Below are positions 18,463-26,754 of a DNA stretch of 41,329 bases, piece by piece. The notes beneath the pieces are model-generated. The model worked only from the letters and a program-made list of their open reading frames with translations, made no database searches and was not told where the DNA came from. This stretch comes from an uncultured Bacteroidales bacterium (GTDB lineage Bacteria; Bacteroidota; Bacteroidia; Bacteroidales; F082), in contig CAMZEK010000022.1 of the NCBI GenBank assembly GCA_947305795.1, forward strand, positions 1-41,329, written 5' to 3'. The translations under genes and the position numbers were made by a program. The first letter of the stretch is position 1. Every line of letters begins with the position of its first letter.

Positions 18463-18534
18463 TGGTACGGCTGCCACAGTGTGACAGCCCTACAACTGGC
18501 AACTGCAAACTGATAACTGGTAACTGAACAACTG
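18463..18534. repeat. Palindrome plus degenerate AACTG tandem repeat
   Basis: A 21-base near-perfect palindrome (18469-18489, GGCTGCCACAGTGTGACAGCC) is followed by about six imperfect units of the type AACTGgc/AACTGat up to the start codon of the glycosyltransferase. This is the only content of the gap and replaces any promoter. Confidence 0.75.
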
Positions 18535-19737
18535 ATGAACATCTTGCACCTTCTGAGTTGGTTCCCCACCCCTGACGACCCCACTTTGGGTAACTTCTGC
18601 GTCCGCATGATTGACGCGCTGCCCAAAGAATGTCATTCCGTCATTCTTTCCGTCTGCGATGGCAAGAATATGCCGAAATCATTTGAAATCAAGGAGATAC
18701 AAGGGGCGCACCATACCCATGTGCAGATTTACATCCGCCCACCGAAAGTCAATGCCGTGCGCAAGTTGAAGATGTTGCAAATGTACCAATACGGCTTGAA
18801 ATACATCAAAAAGCGTTTCTTCGAGCCAGATTTGATTCATTTGCATGTCGCCTACCCACTTGGGCAAGTGGCTTTGCTGTGGAAAAAACTATTCGGCTAC
18901 AAATATGTCCTCACCGAGCATTGGACCATCTATCAGCCTCAAAACAAGGATGTTATGGTCGGTTCGTTGAAGCGAAAGATTGTCAAAATTGCCAACAATG
19001 CTGAACTCATCATGCCCGTCAGCCTCGATTTGCAACGCTGCATGGAGGGGCATGGCGTGCATAATCGTTTCCGTGTGATTTACAATTTGGTGAATACGGA
19101 TATGTTTAAGTTTGGACAGCCGTGCATAGATTTACTCCATCACACGAACCTCAGCGGGAATGACATGCACGGCGAGTTGACGAAGAATGACATGCACAAC
19201 AGGAAGAAGCAAATGCTTCATATTTCAACCTTGCGCGACGAAGCCAAGAACTTTAGCGGCATTTTGCGCACCATTGAGCGACTTCGCCAGCAGCGCGACG
19301 ACTTTGAGTTGCACGTTATCCACGACTACGACGCCCCTGAATTCAAGGCATTTGTGAAGGAGCACAACCTTTCGGATTGTGTCATCTTCCACGGCAAGAA
19401 GACATCTGCCGAGGTCGCGCAAGCCTATCAAGAGGCTGACTTTTTCGTGCTGTTCTCCAATTTCGAGAACTTGCCTTGCGTCATTGTGGAGGCTTTTGCG
19501 AGCGGTGTCCCCGCGCTTTCGACTGCTGTCGGCGGCATCGCCGAAATCCTCTCGCCCGAGCGCGGTATCCTTATCCCATCAGGCGATGAAAACGCTCTGC
19601 TGCAAGGCATGATTCAAATGCTCGACCATTCCTCGGAATACGACAGGGCTACCATACGCAATTACGCCGTTGAGACTTTTGCCGCACAAACGATTGGGCT
19701 ACAGATTTTCGATGAATACAAAAAGATGAAAAAATAG
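18535..19737 (+). CDS. Glycosyltransferase family 4 protein
   Basis: 400 residues with the GT-B layout. N-terminus LHLLSWFPTPDDPTLGNFC is the usual start of GT4 enzymes in Bacteroidota. The C-terminal donor-binding domain has the E-x7-E pattern in NFENLPCVIVEAFASGVPAL and AVGGIAEIL. It transfers a sugar from a nucleotide donor to a growing glycan at the inner face of the cytoplasmic membrane; donor and acceptor cannot be read. An odd stretch of about 30 residues lies between the two domains (about 196-224), with NDMH twice, nine codons apart. It looks like an in-frame insertion in the linker. The gene belongs with the flippase and methyltransferase upstream. Confidence 0.85.
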   Translation: MNILHLLSWFPTPDDPTLGNFCVRMIDALPKECHSVILSVCDGKNMPKSFEIKEIQGAHHTHVQIYIRPPKVNAVRKLKMLQMYQYGLKYIKKRFFEPDLIHLHVAYPLGQVALLWKKLFGYKYVLTEHWTIYQPQNKDVMVGSLKRKIVKIANNAELIMPVSLDLQRCMEGHGVHNRFRVIYNLVNTDMFKFGQPCIDLLHHTNLSGNDMHGELTKNDMHNRKKQMLHISTLRDEAKNFSGILRTIERLRQQRDDFELHVIHDYDAPEFKAFVKEHNLSDCVIFHGKKTSAEVAQAYQEADFFVLFSNFENLPCVIVEAFASGVPALSTAVGGIAEILSPERGILIPSGDENALLQGMIQMLDHSSEYDRATIRNYAVETFAAQTIGLQIFDEYKKMKK

Positions 19738-19744
19738 CCTTTTA

Positions 19745-19775
19745 TTGCATTTCTTATTGAGAATCATTATTTTTG
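19745..19775 (+). promoter_or_regulatory. Promoter of the C10 protease gene
   Basis: TTG (19745-19747), 20-base spacer, TATTTTTG (19768-19775): an exact Bacteroidota -7 box with the same spacing as the flippase promoter. The ATG lies 21 bases further on. The cargo gene therefore has its own transcript. Confidence 0.75.
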
Positions 19776-19796
19776 CAGGCGTAAATTAACGTCAAC

Positions 19797-22700
19797 ATGA
19801 AAAAGTTTCTCACCATAGTTTTGCTGTTTTTCGTCATCCGAATCCAAGCGCAAGAAAGAATTGGGGAAGCAGAAGCCTTTGCCACAGCAGAAAGCTTTCT
19901 GCAACAACAAGCCAAACAGCAAAGCTCCGAATTCTCATTGAACGAGATAATTTGCAGCAAAGAGTCTGGCCAGCCCAATTTGTTTTTGTATGCGATGGAG
20001 CCACAAGGGTTCGTCATCGTCTCGGCAATAGGCGAAGTGTTGGCCTATTCTTTTGAGTCCGATTTTCCTGCATCGAGCGAGCTTCCCTCCCACATTAACT
20101 ATTGGCTTGAGCTTTATAACGACAGGACAGATTATCTTCTTCAGCATCCCGAACAATTCAAAGAACCGACAAGGAGCACAAAAGCCGTCGAACCGCTGCT
20201 GACCTCCTGTTGGGGGCAGGGGTGCTTCCATAATGAGGCCTGTCCCAAGGACGATCATGGTCCCTGCGGGCGCGTCTCGGCAGGTTGTGTGGCCATAGCC
20301 ATGGCACAAATCATGTACTACCACAAACGGCCCTTGATTGGGGAAGGCTCGGTGTCTTATTTCTGTTCCCCCTACGGAACCTTGTCCGCCAACTTCGGGA
20401 CCACCGCCTACCAGTGGGACGAGATGGCCGACACGCTTCATAGAAGCAATCTTGCCGTCGCACAATTGGTTTACCATTGCGGCGTCAGCGTGAAAATGCA
20501 ATACTCGGCACACCAAAGCTCATCCAGCAACTCGGAGGCCATCAACGCCTTGCGCCTCTTTTTCTCCTATCCAGGTTCCACCCTTTCGCGCAGAATCAAT
20601 TACAACGACGAAGAATGGCTCGCCATGATAATGGAAGACCTTGACAAACAGCATCCTGTGTATTACTCCGGCTCATCGAGCTTAGGCGCACACGCTTTCG
20701 TTTGCGACGGCTACAACCACGATGGGCTGTTCCATTTCAACTTCGGCTGGGACGGCGTGGCCGACGGATACTACACTCTCGAAAATCCCTTTGACTTCTC
20801 CAACGGTCAAGCCATCATCCACAACATCTTTCCCATCAACCAAATCCCCATCAATAGCGACGAGCATGGCATCATCTACGTCAGCCCCGACGGCACTGGC
20901 GATGGGTCTTCGTGGGAACAAGCCACGAGCGAGTTGCAGTTGGCCATATATATGAGCTATAATGGTAACTACACCATTTGGGTCAAGGAAGGAAACTATT
21001 TTGGTCCTTACGCTGGAAAGTATGCTTTCAACTTTGTGCGCGATTGCAAGTTGTATGGCGGCTTCAAGGGTGACGAGCCCTTCAATTACGACCTGTCGTT
21101 GAGGGATTTCGAGGCCCATCCCTCCGTATTGGACGGCAACCATACCCAAGGTGTCATCAATGTGCTTACCTTCTCCCAAAACGAATGCGTCATCATTGAC
21201 GGCTTCACTATCCAAAACGGGAAGGCCTCACAAGGCGGCGGCCTCCGCCTAGCCAACACAGTGACTGTCAAGAATTGCAAGATTTGCCACAATTACTCTA
21301 ACACCAACGGAGGTGGCATGGCGCAGATCTCCAAGTACAATTCGGGACCTATCACTGTAGAAGACTGTGAGTTTTTTGGTAACGAGGCAAGAACCACTGG
21401 CGGTGCCATCTTCGACTACGGCAACGCCACTTACCGCCGTTGCAATATTCACGACAACACCGCAAAGCAAAGCGGTGGCGGCATCCATTGTTCCACCATA
21501 GATCCAAGTTGCTATGTCAACTGCACCGTCAGCAACAACATCGCTCCAAATGGTGGCGGCATATACACTACCGGGGGTGGACAAACTTACTGGAGCTGTC
21601 TCATCAGCAACAACACGGCCAACACGGGCGGAGGCTTTTCCATGGGATTCGGCAACAAGATTTACAACTGTACCATCGTCAAAAACGAGGCACTGGCAGA
21701 TTATGGTGGGGTGAACAACAGCAAAACACCTGAACAAAACGAGATTCAGAATTGCATCATCTGGGGCAATGTCAGTGAAGGCGAACATGCCCAAATCGGG
21801 CCATCGGAGTATTATTCTTACTGCGCTGTCCAAGACGACCAATCGCAAACGGAATCTTCCAATTTCAACGCCGATGCCGAAAACGACGGCGAGGAGGCAA
21901 GTTTCTACGTCAGATTCCAAAACGCGGATGTCGCGGCGGGCAGCACGGGGCACGGCGACTGGCATTTATACCCAAACAGCCTTTGCATCGACAGGGTAGA
22001 CAACATCGTCGGCCAACCTTTCACTGATTTGGAAGGCAACCTCCGCAAAAGGCACAAAAATGTTGACCTTGGCGCCTACGAATCGGACGTGGTCTCCCAC
22101 ATCATCACCGCCTATTATTGTGAAGACTACCCCTACTACTACCAAGACTCGCTTCTCCCCTATTACGGGAATTACACCTTCTTGTACCATGACCACCCTT
22201 ACGACAGCCTAGTCATCATACAGATGCAAGTGCCACCTCCCACTGTTTTTATCACAGATGTGATTTGCGACGAAGAAACCTATGATTTCTACGGCACAAC
22301 ACTCACTCAACCAGGGACATACTATACCACCATCCGTTGTGTCACTTACAAACTCAATTTGAGCAAGAGGTCAAGCATCACCTATCACATGGAGAAAGAT
22401 ATCTGCGAAGGCGAGATTTTCGACTTCTTCGGGACGCCTCTCCAAGAAGCGGGACACTACACCACCACCACCGATGACTGCAAGACCTACGAACTTGACC
22501 TAACCGTGAATCCCAACTCCCATGTCCCCATTTACATGGAAGACGAGATTTGCGAAGGCGAGTTTTATTCTTTCTTCGGCAGGCACCTTTACAATGCGGG
22601 ATACTATGCCACTACCGTCAACTGTATAGACCACGAACTTTCGCTGACCGTGAATCCCCGCCCAATCCTACGATGCAGCAATGACACCGTTGTTGAATAC

Positions 22701-23105
22701 GGAAACATCATACAATTGTCGGCTTCCGGTGCCGAATTCTACCTTTGGTCGACAGGCGACACCACGCAAACCATCACCGTCTGCCCATTGGTTGACAAAA
22801 CCTATTCCGTTACAGGCTTTTCCGAGAGCGGATGCAGTTCCACGGCCAGTGTCAAGGTCCGGATTGCCAATGCAGCCGAGGAAATGGTCCTCTATCCCAA
22901 TCCTGCCAACGACGAAGTGGAAATCTACATGCCCCTCCTTGACGAAGTGGAGGTTTTCAACCTATTGGGCGAGCCGATAGAGCGAGTCATGGCCAACCGG
23001 CAACCTGTTCGGTTAAATGTCAGACATTACGGCAGCGGAGTATACATCGTCCATGCGAGACAATTGCACAATTATTTCTACAAAAAACTGATAATCAGTC
23101 ATTAA
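19797..23105 (+). CDS. Secreted C10 (streptopain-type) protease with beta-helix and T9SS sorting domain
   Basis: 1102 residues. Order: signal peptide ending IRIQAQ; Spi-like propeptide (about 20-125); peptidase C10 domain with Cys164 in SAGCVAIAMAQIMYYH and His299 in GAHAFVCDGYNHDG, then FGWDG, the Trp-containing motif of the family; right-handed beta-helix (about 360-680) with YVSPDGTGDGSSWEQA and many GGG turns; three repeats of about 43 residues with ICEGE-x-F-x-FFG and paired Cys (about 815-960); and a C-terminal Por secretion tail with LYPNPANDEVEIY, GSGVYIV and KKLIISH. It should be exported by Sec, cross the outer membrane by T9SS and be fixed on the surface or released. The beta-helix may bind a glycan, by analogy with pectate-lyase folds. 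The target is unknown. The genes for its export partners lie in the same window. Confidence 0.87.
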   Translation: MKKFLTIVLLFFVIRIQAQERIGEAEAFATAESFLQQQAKQQSSEFSLNEIICSKESGQPNLFLYAMEPQGFVIVSAIGEVLAYSFESDFPASSELPSHINYWLELYNDRTDYLLQHPEQFKEPTRSTKAVEPLLTSCWGQGCFHNEACPKDDHGPCGRVSAGCVAIAMAQIMYYHKRPLIGEGSVSYFCSPYGTLSANFGTTAYQWDEMADTLHRSNLAVAQLVYHCGVSVKMQYSAHQSSSSNSEAINALRLFFSYPGSTLSRRINYNDEEWLAMIMEDLDKQHPVYYSGSSSLGAHAFVCDGYNHDGLFHFNFGWDGVADGYYTLENPFDFSNGQAIIHNIFPINQIPINSDEHGIIYVSPDGTGDGSSWEQATSELQLAIYMSYNGNYTIWVKEGNYFGPYAGKYAFNFVRDCKLYGGFKGDEPFNYDLSLRDFEAHPSVLDGNHTQGVINVLTFSQNECVIIDGFTIQNGKASQGGGLRLANTVTVKNCKICHNYSNTNGGGMAQISKYNSGPITVEDCEFFGNEARTTGGAIFDYGNATYRRCNIHDNTAKQSGGGIHCSTIDPSCYVNCTVSNNIAPNGGGIYTTGGGQTYWSCLISNNTANTGGGFSMGFGNKIYNCTIVKNEALADYGGVNNSKTPEQNEIQNCIIWGNVSEGEHAQIGPSEYYSYCAVQDDQSQTESSNFNADAENDGEEASFYVRFQNADVAAGSTGHGDWHLYPNSLCIDRVDNIVGQPFTDLEGNLRKRHKNVDLGAYESDVVSHIITAYYCEDYPYYYQDSLLPYYGNYTFLYHDHPYDSLVIIQMQVPPPTVFITDVICDEETYDFYGTTLTQPGTYYTTIRCVTYKLNLSKRSSITYHMEKDICEGEIFDFFGTPLQEAGHYTTTTDDCKTYELDLTVNPNSHVPIYMEDEICEGEFYSFFGRHLYNAGYYATTVNCIDHELSLTVNPRPILRCSNDTVVEYGNIIQLSASGAEFYLWSTGDTTQTITVCPLVDKTYSVTGFSESGCSSTASVKVRIANAAEEMVLYPNPANDEVEIYMPLLDEVEVFNLLGEPIERVMANRQPVRLNVRHYGSGVYIVHARQLHNYFYKKLIISH

Positions 23106-23138
23106 AGCTGAAAACAGGATGATATTGGTAGGAGAAGG

Positions 23139-23930
23139 TCAGATTTCACTCCCCATGGCATTCTTCATAATGCCGATCTTGGAGCTTTCGATGAAATTGA
23201 GGATGAAATCGCGGTCTTCCGAAACGGGAAGGTTCTCGCGGATGTATTGCACCGACTGTGTGACATTCATACCCACGCTGTAAATCACGCGGTAAACGTC
23301 CTGGATGGCATTGATGCGCTCACGCGAAAAGCCGCGACGCATGAGTCCGATGGAATTGACACCGACATAGCATACCGGATGTCCTGGACCCGTCTTCACA
23401 AACGGCGGGATGTCCTTGTTGACCAAAGCACCGCCCGAAATCATCACGTGCGCCCCGATGCGGCAGAACTGGCTCACCGCCGCCAAGCCACCAAAGATAG
23501 CCCAATCGTCAACGGTGATATGCCCTGCAAGCGTGGCTGCATTCGCCATGATGACATGGTCGCCGAGGAGGCAGTCATGCGCCACATGCGTAAAAGCCAT
23601 CAGCAGGCAATCCTTGCCCACCACGGTCTTACCCGAAGCCAACGTACCCTTGTTCACAGTAGCCGACTCACGTACCGTGGTGCCGTCGCCGATATAGCAA
23701 TAAGTTGTTTCACCTTGATATTTAAGGTCTTGCGGAATGGCCGAAATCACCGCACCTGGGAAAATCTTGCAGTTCTTCCCGATGCGGGCACCATCCATGA
23801 TGACAGCATTAGGACCAATCCAAGTGCCGGAACCAATTTCAACGTCCTCGCCAATCCATGCAAAAGCCTCAATTCTCACGTCTTCTGCAATGCGGGCATT
23901 CGGATGGATGTAGGCTAAAGGCTGGTTCAT
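23139..23930 (-). CDS. lpxA: Acyl-ACP--UDP-N-acetylglucosamine O-acyltransferase LpxA
   Basis: 263 residues, the usual LpxA length. It catalyses the first step of lipid A synthesis, moving a 3-hydroxyacyl chain from ACP to the 3-OH of UDP-GlcNAc in the cytoplasm. The left-handed beta-helix hexapeptide repeats run over about residues 1-190 (IHPNARIAEDVRI, GDGTTVRESATVNKGT). The catalytic His stands in AFTHVAHDC. The C-terminal helical part (SIGLMRRGFSRERINAIQ) is typical. The ATG comes 2 bases after the lpxC stop, so both are translated from one message. The 3' end faces the C10 protease gene with only 33 bases between; no terminator hairpin is visible there. Confidence 0.96.
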   Translation of the reverse strand: MNQPLAYIHPNARIAEDVRIEAFAWIGEDVEIGSGTWIGPNAVIMDGARIGKNCKIFPGAVISAIPQDLKYQGETTYCYIGDGTTVRESATVNKGTLASGKTVVGKDCLLMAFTHVAHDCLLGDHVIMANAATLAGHITVDDWAIFGGLAAVSQFCRIGAHVMISGGALVNKDIPPFVKTGPGHPVCYVGVNSIGLMRRGFSRERINAIQDVYRVIYSVGMNVTQSVQYIRENLPVSEDRDFILNFIESSKIGIMKNAMGSEI

Positions 23931-23932
23931 GT

Positions 23933-24844
23933 TTAATACAATAAGGTGTGCTTGATTTTACGAGCAAAAGAGGTGTTGGAAAAGTGACCGGGTTTCACTG
24001 CGGTCACCTTGCCCTTGATGGGACGTCCGACCAAAGTCAGGTCGCCAATGACATCCAGCAACTTGTGACGAGCCGGTTCGTTCTCGAAATACAGCTCCAC
24101 ATTGTTCAAAATACCACGTTCCTTCACCGTGACTTTCGGCTTCTTGAAGAAAGCCGCGATGTGGTCAAGTTCCTCGGCGGAGACATTGCGATTGACGAAC
24201 ACGATGGCATTGGTCAGGTCGCCGCCTTTGATGAGGTTGCGGCTGATAAGTGTCTCCAATTCATGCAGGAACACAAATGTACGGCACGGGGCAATCTCGT
24301 TCTCGAAGTCCTTGAGGTCGTGCAACGAGGCATATTGCTCGTCAAGCACCCTGGTGTTGTACTTCACCTTGACATCAATCTCGAATTGGTCACAAGGCTC
24401 AATACGCAATTCAATGCCCAAAACCTCATTCCGATAGGAAATCGGTTCCTCGATGACGAGATAGTTGCGGGGTGCGTTCTGTTCGACAATACCAGCCTCG
24501 TGGATGGCCTCAACAAAGAACTTGCTGCTGCCGTCCATGATGGGAGTTTCCTCTACATTGATGTCAATCAGCACGTTATCAACACCCATGCCACGCAAGG
24601 CCGCCAGCACGTGCTCGACAGTATAAATCTTCACTCCACCTTTGCCGAGCGTCGTACCACGAGCCGTATCAATAACATTGTCTACATCTGCTTCTATAAT
24701 GGGCTGATTATCAAGATCGATTCTACGAAAACGAATTCCAGAATTTATTGGAGCCGGATTGAAGGTCAGGGTGCCGCACTGACGGGTGTGGAGACCTGCT
24801 CCTCTTACACTGACTCTATTTTTGAGCGTACGTTGTTTTTCCAT
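23933..24844 (-). CDS. lpxC: UDP-3-O-acyl-N-acetylglucosamine deacetylase LpxC, without FabZ domain
   Basis: 303 residues from the ATG at 24844; the open frame continues four codons up to a TTG. LpxC is the zinc-dependent, committed step of lipid A synthesis. Zinc ligands are visible: His in TVEHVLAALRG, and His and Asp in HKLLDVIGDLTLVG; the catalytic His is in KPGHFSNT. In Bacteroidota LpxC is usually fused to the dehydratase FabZ in one chain of about 460 residues. Here the chain stops right after the LpxC domain (KHTLLY) and lpxA begins 2 bases later, so the FabZ half is absent. A FabZ must be encoded elsewhere. An exact promoter and a DnaA-box-like palindrome lie just upstream. Confidence 0.95.
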   Translation of the reverse strand: MEKQRTLKNRVSVRGAGLHTRQCGTLTFNPAPINSGIRFRRIDLDNQPIIEADVDNVIDTARGTTLGKGGVKIYTVEHVLAALRGMGVDNVLIDINVEETPIMDGSSKFFVEAIHEAGIVEQNAPRNYLVIEEPISYRNEVLGIELRIEPCDQFEIDVKVKYNTRVLDEQYASLHDLKDFENEIAPCRTFVFLHELETLISRNLIKGGDLTNAIVFVNRNVSAEELDHIAAFFKKPKVTVKERGILNNVELYFENEPARHKLLDVIGDLTLVGRPIKGKVTAVKPGHFSNTSFARKIKHTLLY

Positions 24845-24870
24845 AAAAAGATTCAAATTCGTGGATAACT

Positions 24871-24886
24871 ATCCACAAAAAAACGT
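24871..24886. promoter_or_regulatory. Inverted pair of DnaA-box-like sites in the lpxC leader
   Basis: GTGGATAACTATCCAC is a perfect 7-bp inverted repeat with a 2-base centre. Read with its flanks it gives TTATCCACG on the minus strand and CTATCCACA on the plus strand, each one base from the DnaA box TTATCCACA. It lies between the lpxC promoter and start codon, about at the transcription start. Confidence 0.5.
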
Positions 24887-24887
24887 G

Positions 24888-24917
24888 CAAAGATAGGAAT
24901 AAATCTTTTACCTCCAA
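24888..24917 (-). promoter_or_regulatory. Promoter of lpxC-lpxA
   Basis: On the minus strand: TTG (24917-24915), 19-base spacer, TATCTTTG (24895-24888). Both elements match the Bacteroidota pattern. lpxC-lpxA can thus be transcribed apart from lpxD, which ends just upstream. Confidence 0.7.
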
Positions 24918-24939
24918 AAAAAAACACCGTTCGAAGAAA

Positions 24940-25986
24940 CTATTCAGATTTCCAACCTTTCAATTTGGCAAGTTCCTTTTCTAATGCATCCAACCTACGG
25001 GCCATTTCGTCAATGTGACGAAAACGGGCATTGGAGACCAAATACTGTCGCAATGGTTGTATCGGCGTACCCATAAACTCCTGATTCTCTTGCTTTATGC
25101 TTCCCATGATACCGCTCTGTCCACCGAATTTTGAGCCATCGGCAATGTTGATATGCCCCACAAAACCCGACTGTCCACCTACCACGCAATTCTTTCCCAG
25201 ATGCGTCGAGCCGCTGACACCTACTTGAGCCGCCAAAGCCGAGTTCTCCCCCACTTCAACATTATGAGCCAAATGCACTAAATTGTCGAGTTTCACGCCT
25301 TTACAAATATGCGTTGAGCCCATTGTGGAGCGGTCGATGGTGGTGTTGGCCCCGATTTCCACATTGTCCTCGATGACCACGTTGCCCACCTGCGGAATTT
25401 TCTCGTAATGCCCGTCAGGCTGCGGCGCAAAGCCGAAACCATCCGCGCCAAGCACTGCGCCCGCGTGGAGGATGCAATTCTTCCCGACAACGGTATTCCT
25501 ATATAATTTCACGCCCGGATAAAGCACTGTATTGTCGCCGATAATGCAGCCGTCGCCGACATACACCTGAGGATAAAGCTTCACATTGTTGCCGATTTTG
25601 GCGTTCTCGCCCACAAAGGCAAACTCACCAAGATACAGGTTTTCACCGCATTGCGCCGATTTAGAAACGAAAGCCAAAGACGAAACGCCTTGCTTGTTCT
25701 GCGTCATTTGGTCGTAGAAAGCCAACAGTTTGGCAAAGCAATCGTAAGCATCCGGCACGCGAATCAAGGTGGCTTGAATGGGTGCCGTCGCCTCAAAATC
25801 ATCGTTCACGATGACGATGCTCGACTGCGTTTCGTAGATATAGTGCGTGTATTTCGGATTCGCCAGGAAACTGATCATGCCAGGGGCACCTTCCTCGATT
25901 TTGGCCACGTTCCAGACCTCAGCGTTGGGGTTGCCTTCCACCTTGCCGTCAAGGATTCCAGCGATTTGGGTAGCAGTGAACTTCAT
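24940..25986 (-). CDS. lpxD: UDP-3-O-(3-hydroxyacyl)glucosamine N-acyltransferase LpxD
   Basis: 348 residues, normal for LpxD. It adds the second hydroxyacyl chain (on N2) after LpxC has acted. The N-terminal uridine-binding domain is recognisable by [20 protein letters not shown] and [17 protein letters not shown]. Beta-helix hexapeptides follow from about residue 100 ([29 protein letters not shown]). The catalytic His lies in [14 protein letters not shown]. The C-terminal helix ([20 protein letters not shown]) is predicted to be coiled coil. It is upstream of lpxC on the same strand, the usual order in this phylum, but lpxC has a separate promoter. Upstream lies a repeat-filled gap. Confidence 0.96.
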   Translation of the reverse strand: MKFTATQIAGILDGKVEGNPNAEVWNVAKIEEGAPGMISFLANPKYTHYIYETQSSIVIVNDDFEATAPIQATLIRVPDAYDCFAKLLAFYDQMTQNKQGVSSLAFVSKSAQCGENLYLGEFAFVGENAKIGNNVKLYPQVYVGDGCIIGDNTVLYPGVKLYRNTVVGKNCILHAGAVLGADGFGFAPQPDGHYEKIPQVGNVVIEDNVEIGANTTIDRSTMGSTHICKGVKLDNLVHLAHNVEVGENSALAAQVGVSGSTHLGKNCVVGGQSGFVGHINIADGSKFGGQSGIMGSIKQENQEFMGTPIQPLRQYLVSNARFRHIDEMARRLDALEKELAKLKGWKSE

Positions 25987-26056
25987 TTCAATGTGTGTTT
26001 ATGAGTGAAAAACGACTGAAGGGTTGAATTATTGTTTTTGGCTCGATGGTTTGTTT

Positions 26057-26147
26057 AATTCGGAATGCAGAATGCAGAATGCGGAATATCGCGATGCGCC
26101 GCTGGGCTTCGCCCTAATTCAGCATTCCGCATTCCTAATTCCGCATT
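26057..26147. repeat. Composite inverted element built from GAATGCG/AATTCCGCATT units
   Basis: The left part has GAATGCA, GAATGCA, GAATGCG and GAAT in a row (26063-26087). The right part has the complementary units GCATTCCGCATTCC and AATTCCGCATT (26122-26147). The centre contains a GGGCTTCGCCC hairpin. The element fills the lpxD upstream gap and runs to the stop codon of the next gene. Confidence 0.8.
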
Positions 26148-26665
26148 TACAAAAGCCTTTCAAAATCGCGCTTCAAGACGGCCACAGCCTGCTCCACCAT
26201 AGGGTTGGGCAAGGCCACGAGGCTCTGCGCCAAGATGGACACATCCTCCTCGTCCTTCAATTGCTCAAATGTCTCATTGATTTGATTGACAAGTTCTTCC
26301 TTGGCGTTCACCACAGCATTCCATGTGGAATTGGAGACATAAAGTTGCTGGGCGAGATTATGCTCAAACTCCTCGCGCACGTTCTGCAACAATTGCAGAT
26401 GGAACGCGCCCTTTTCCATGCCAGGCGTATAGACACGCTTCACCAACTGGGGCAGTTGCACCCTTTCGAGATAAAGCAAAAAGCGCTCGTAGGCTTGCAC
26501 CTTCAGCGGCATGATGATTTTCAAAGCTTGCACTTTCAGTTCTAATTTGCCGCTGTTACGCAGTTCGGCGTCTTTCATCTTCGCAAGGCGAATCAGTATA
26601 ATCAATGCCGCGACCATTAACAACAGGCCGGCGGACATTAGGGCTATGATGATCCAGATGTTCAT
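26147..26665 (-). CDS. Conserved Bacteroidota membrane-anchored protein (DUF7935-like)
   Basis: 172 residues. One N-terminal membrane segment (IWIIIALMSAGLLLMVAAL, residues 3-21) is followed by a cytoplasmic, mostly helical domain. The stretch LKVQAYERFLLYLERVQLPQLV and EFEHNLAQQLYVSNSTWNAVV are the features I associate with DUF7935 proteins of Bacteroidota; no function is known for them. The gene has its own promoter and is divergent from the aminotransferase gene. Its 3' end abuts a large inverted element, which may end transcription. The identification rests on remembered family features, not on a search. Confidence 0.6.
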   Translation of the reverse strand: MNIWIIIALMSAGLLLMVAALIILIRLAKMKDAELRNSGKLELKVQALKIIMPLKVQAYERFLLYLERVQLPQLVKRVYTPGMEKGAFHLQLLQNVREEFEHNLAQQLYVSNSTWNAVVNAKEELVNQINETFEQLKDEEDVSILAQSLVALPNPMVEQAVAVLKRDFERLL

Positions 26666-26685
26666 TGTTCGTTTATTTTAGGCTG

Positions 26686-26715
26686 CAAAGGTACGGTTTT
26701 TCCTCCAATAATCAA
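26686..26715 (-). promoter_or_regulatory. Promoter of the DUF7935-like gene
   Basis: Minus strand: TTG (26715-26713), 19-base spacer, TACCTTTG (26693-26686), exact to the -7 consensus and 20 bases before the ATG. Confidence 0.7.
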
Positions 26716-26754
26716 TTTTTCAATTTATTCTGCCCACCTTATCAAAAAAAGGCC

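Noticed and set aside
18493..18534. Microsatellite in a coding region
   Set aside because: The units lie after the methyltransferase stop (18461) and end at the GT4 start, so they are intergenic.
23948..24868. Plus-strand open frame of 306 codons
   Set aside because: Antisense to lpxC, with no recognisable motifs; the LpxC zinc ligands are on the other strand.
26057..26147. CRISPR-like array
   Set aside because: The units are 7-11 bases without unique spacers and lie in inverted halves; this is a palindromic repeat element.
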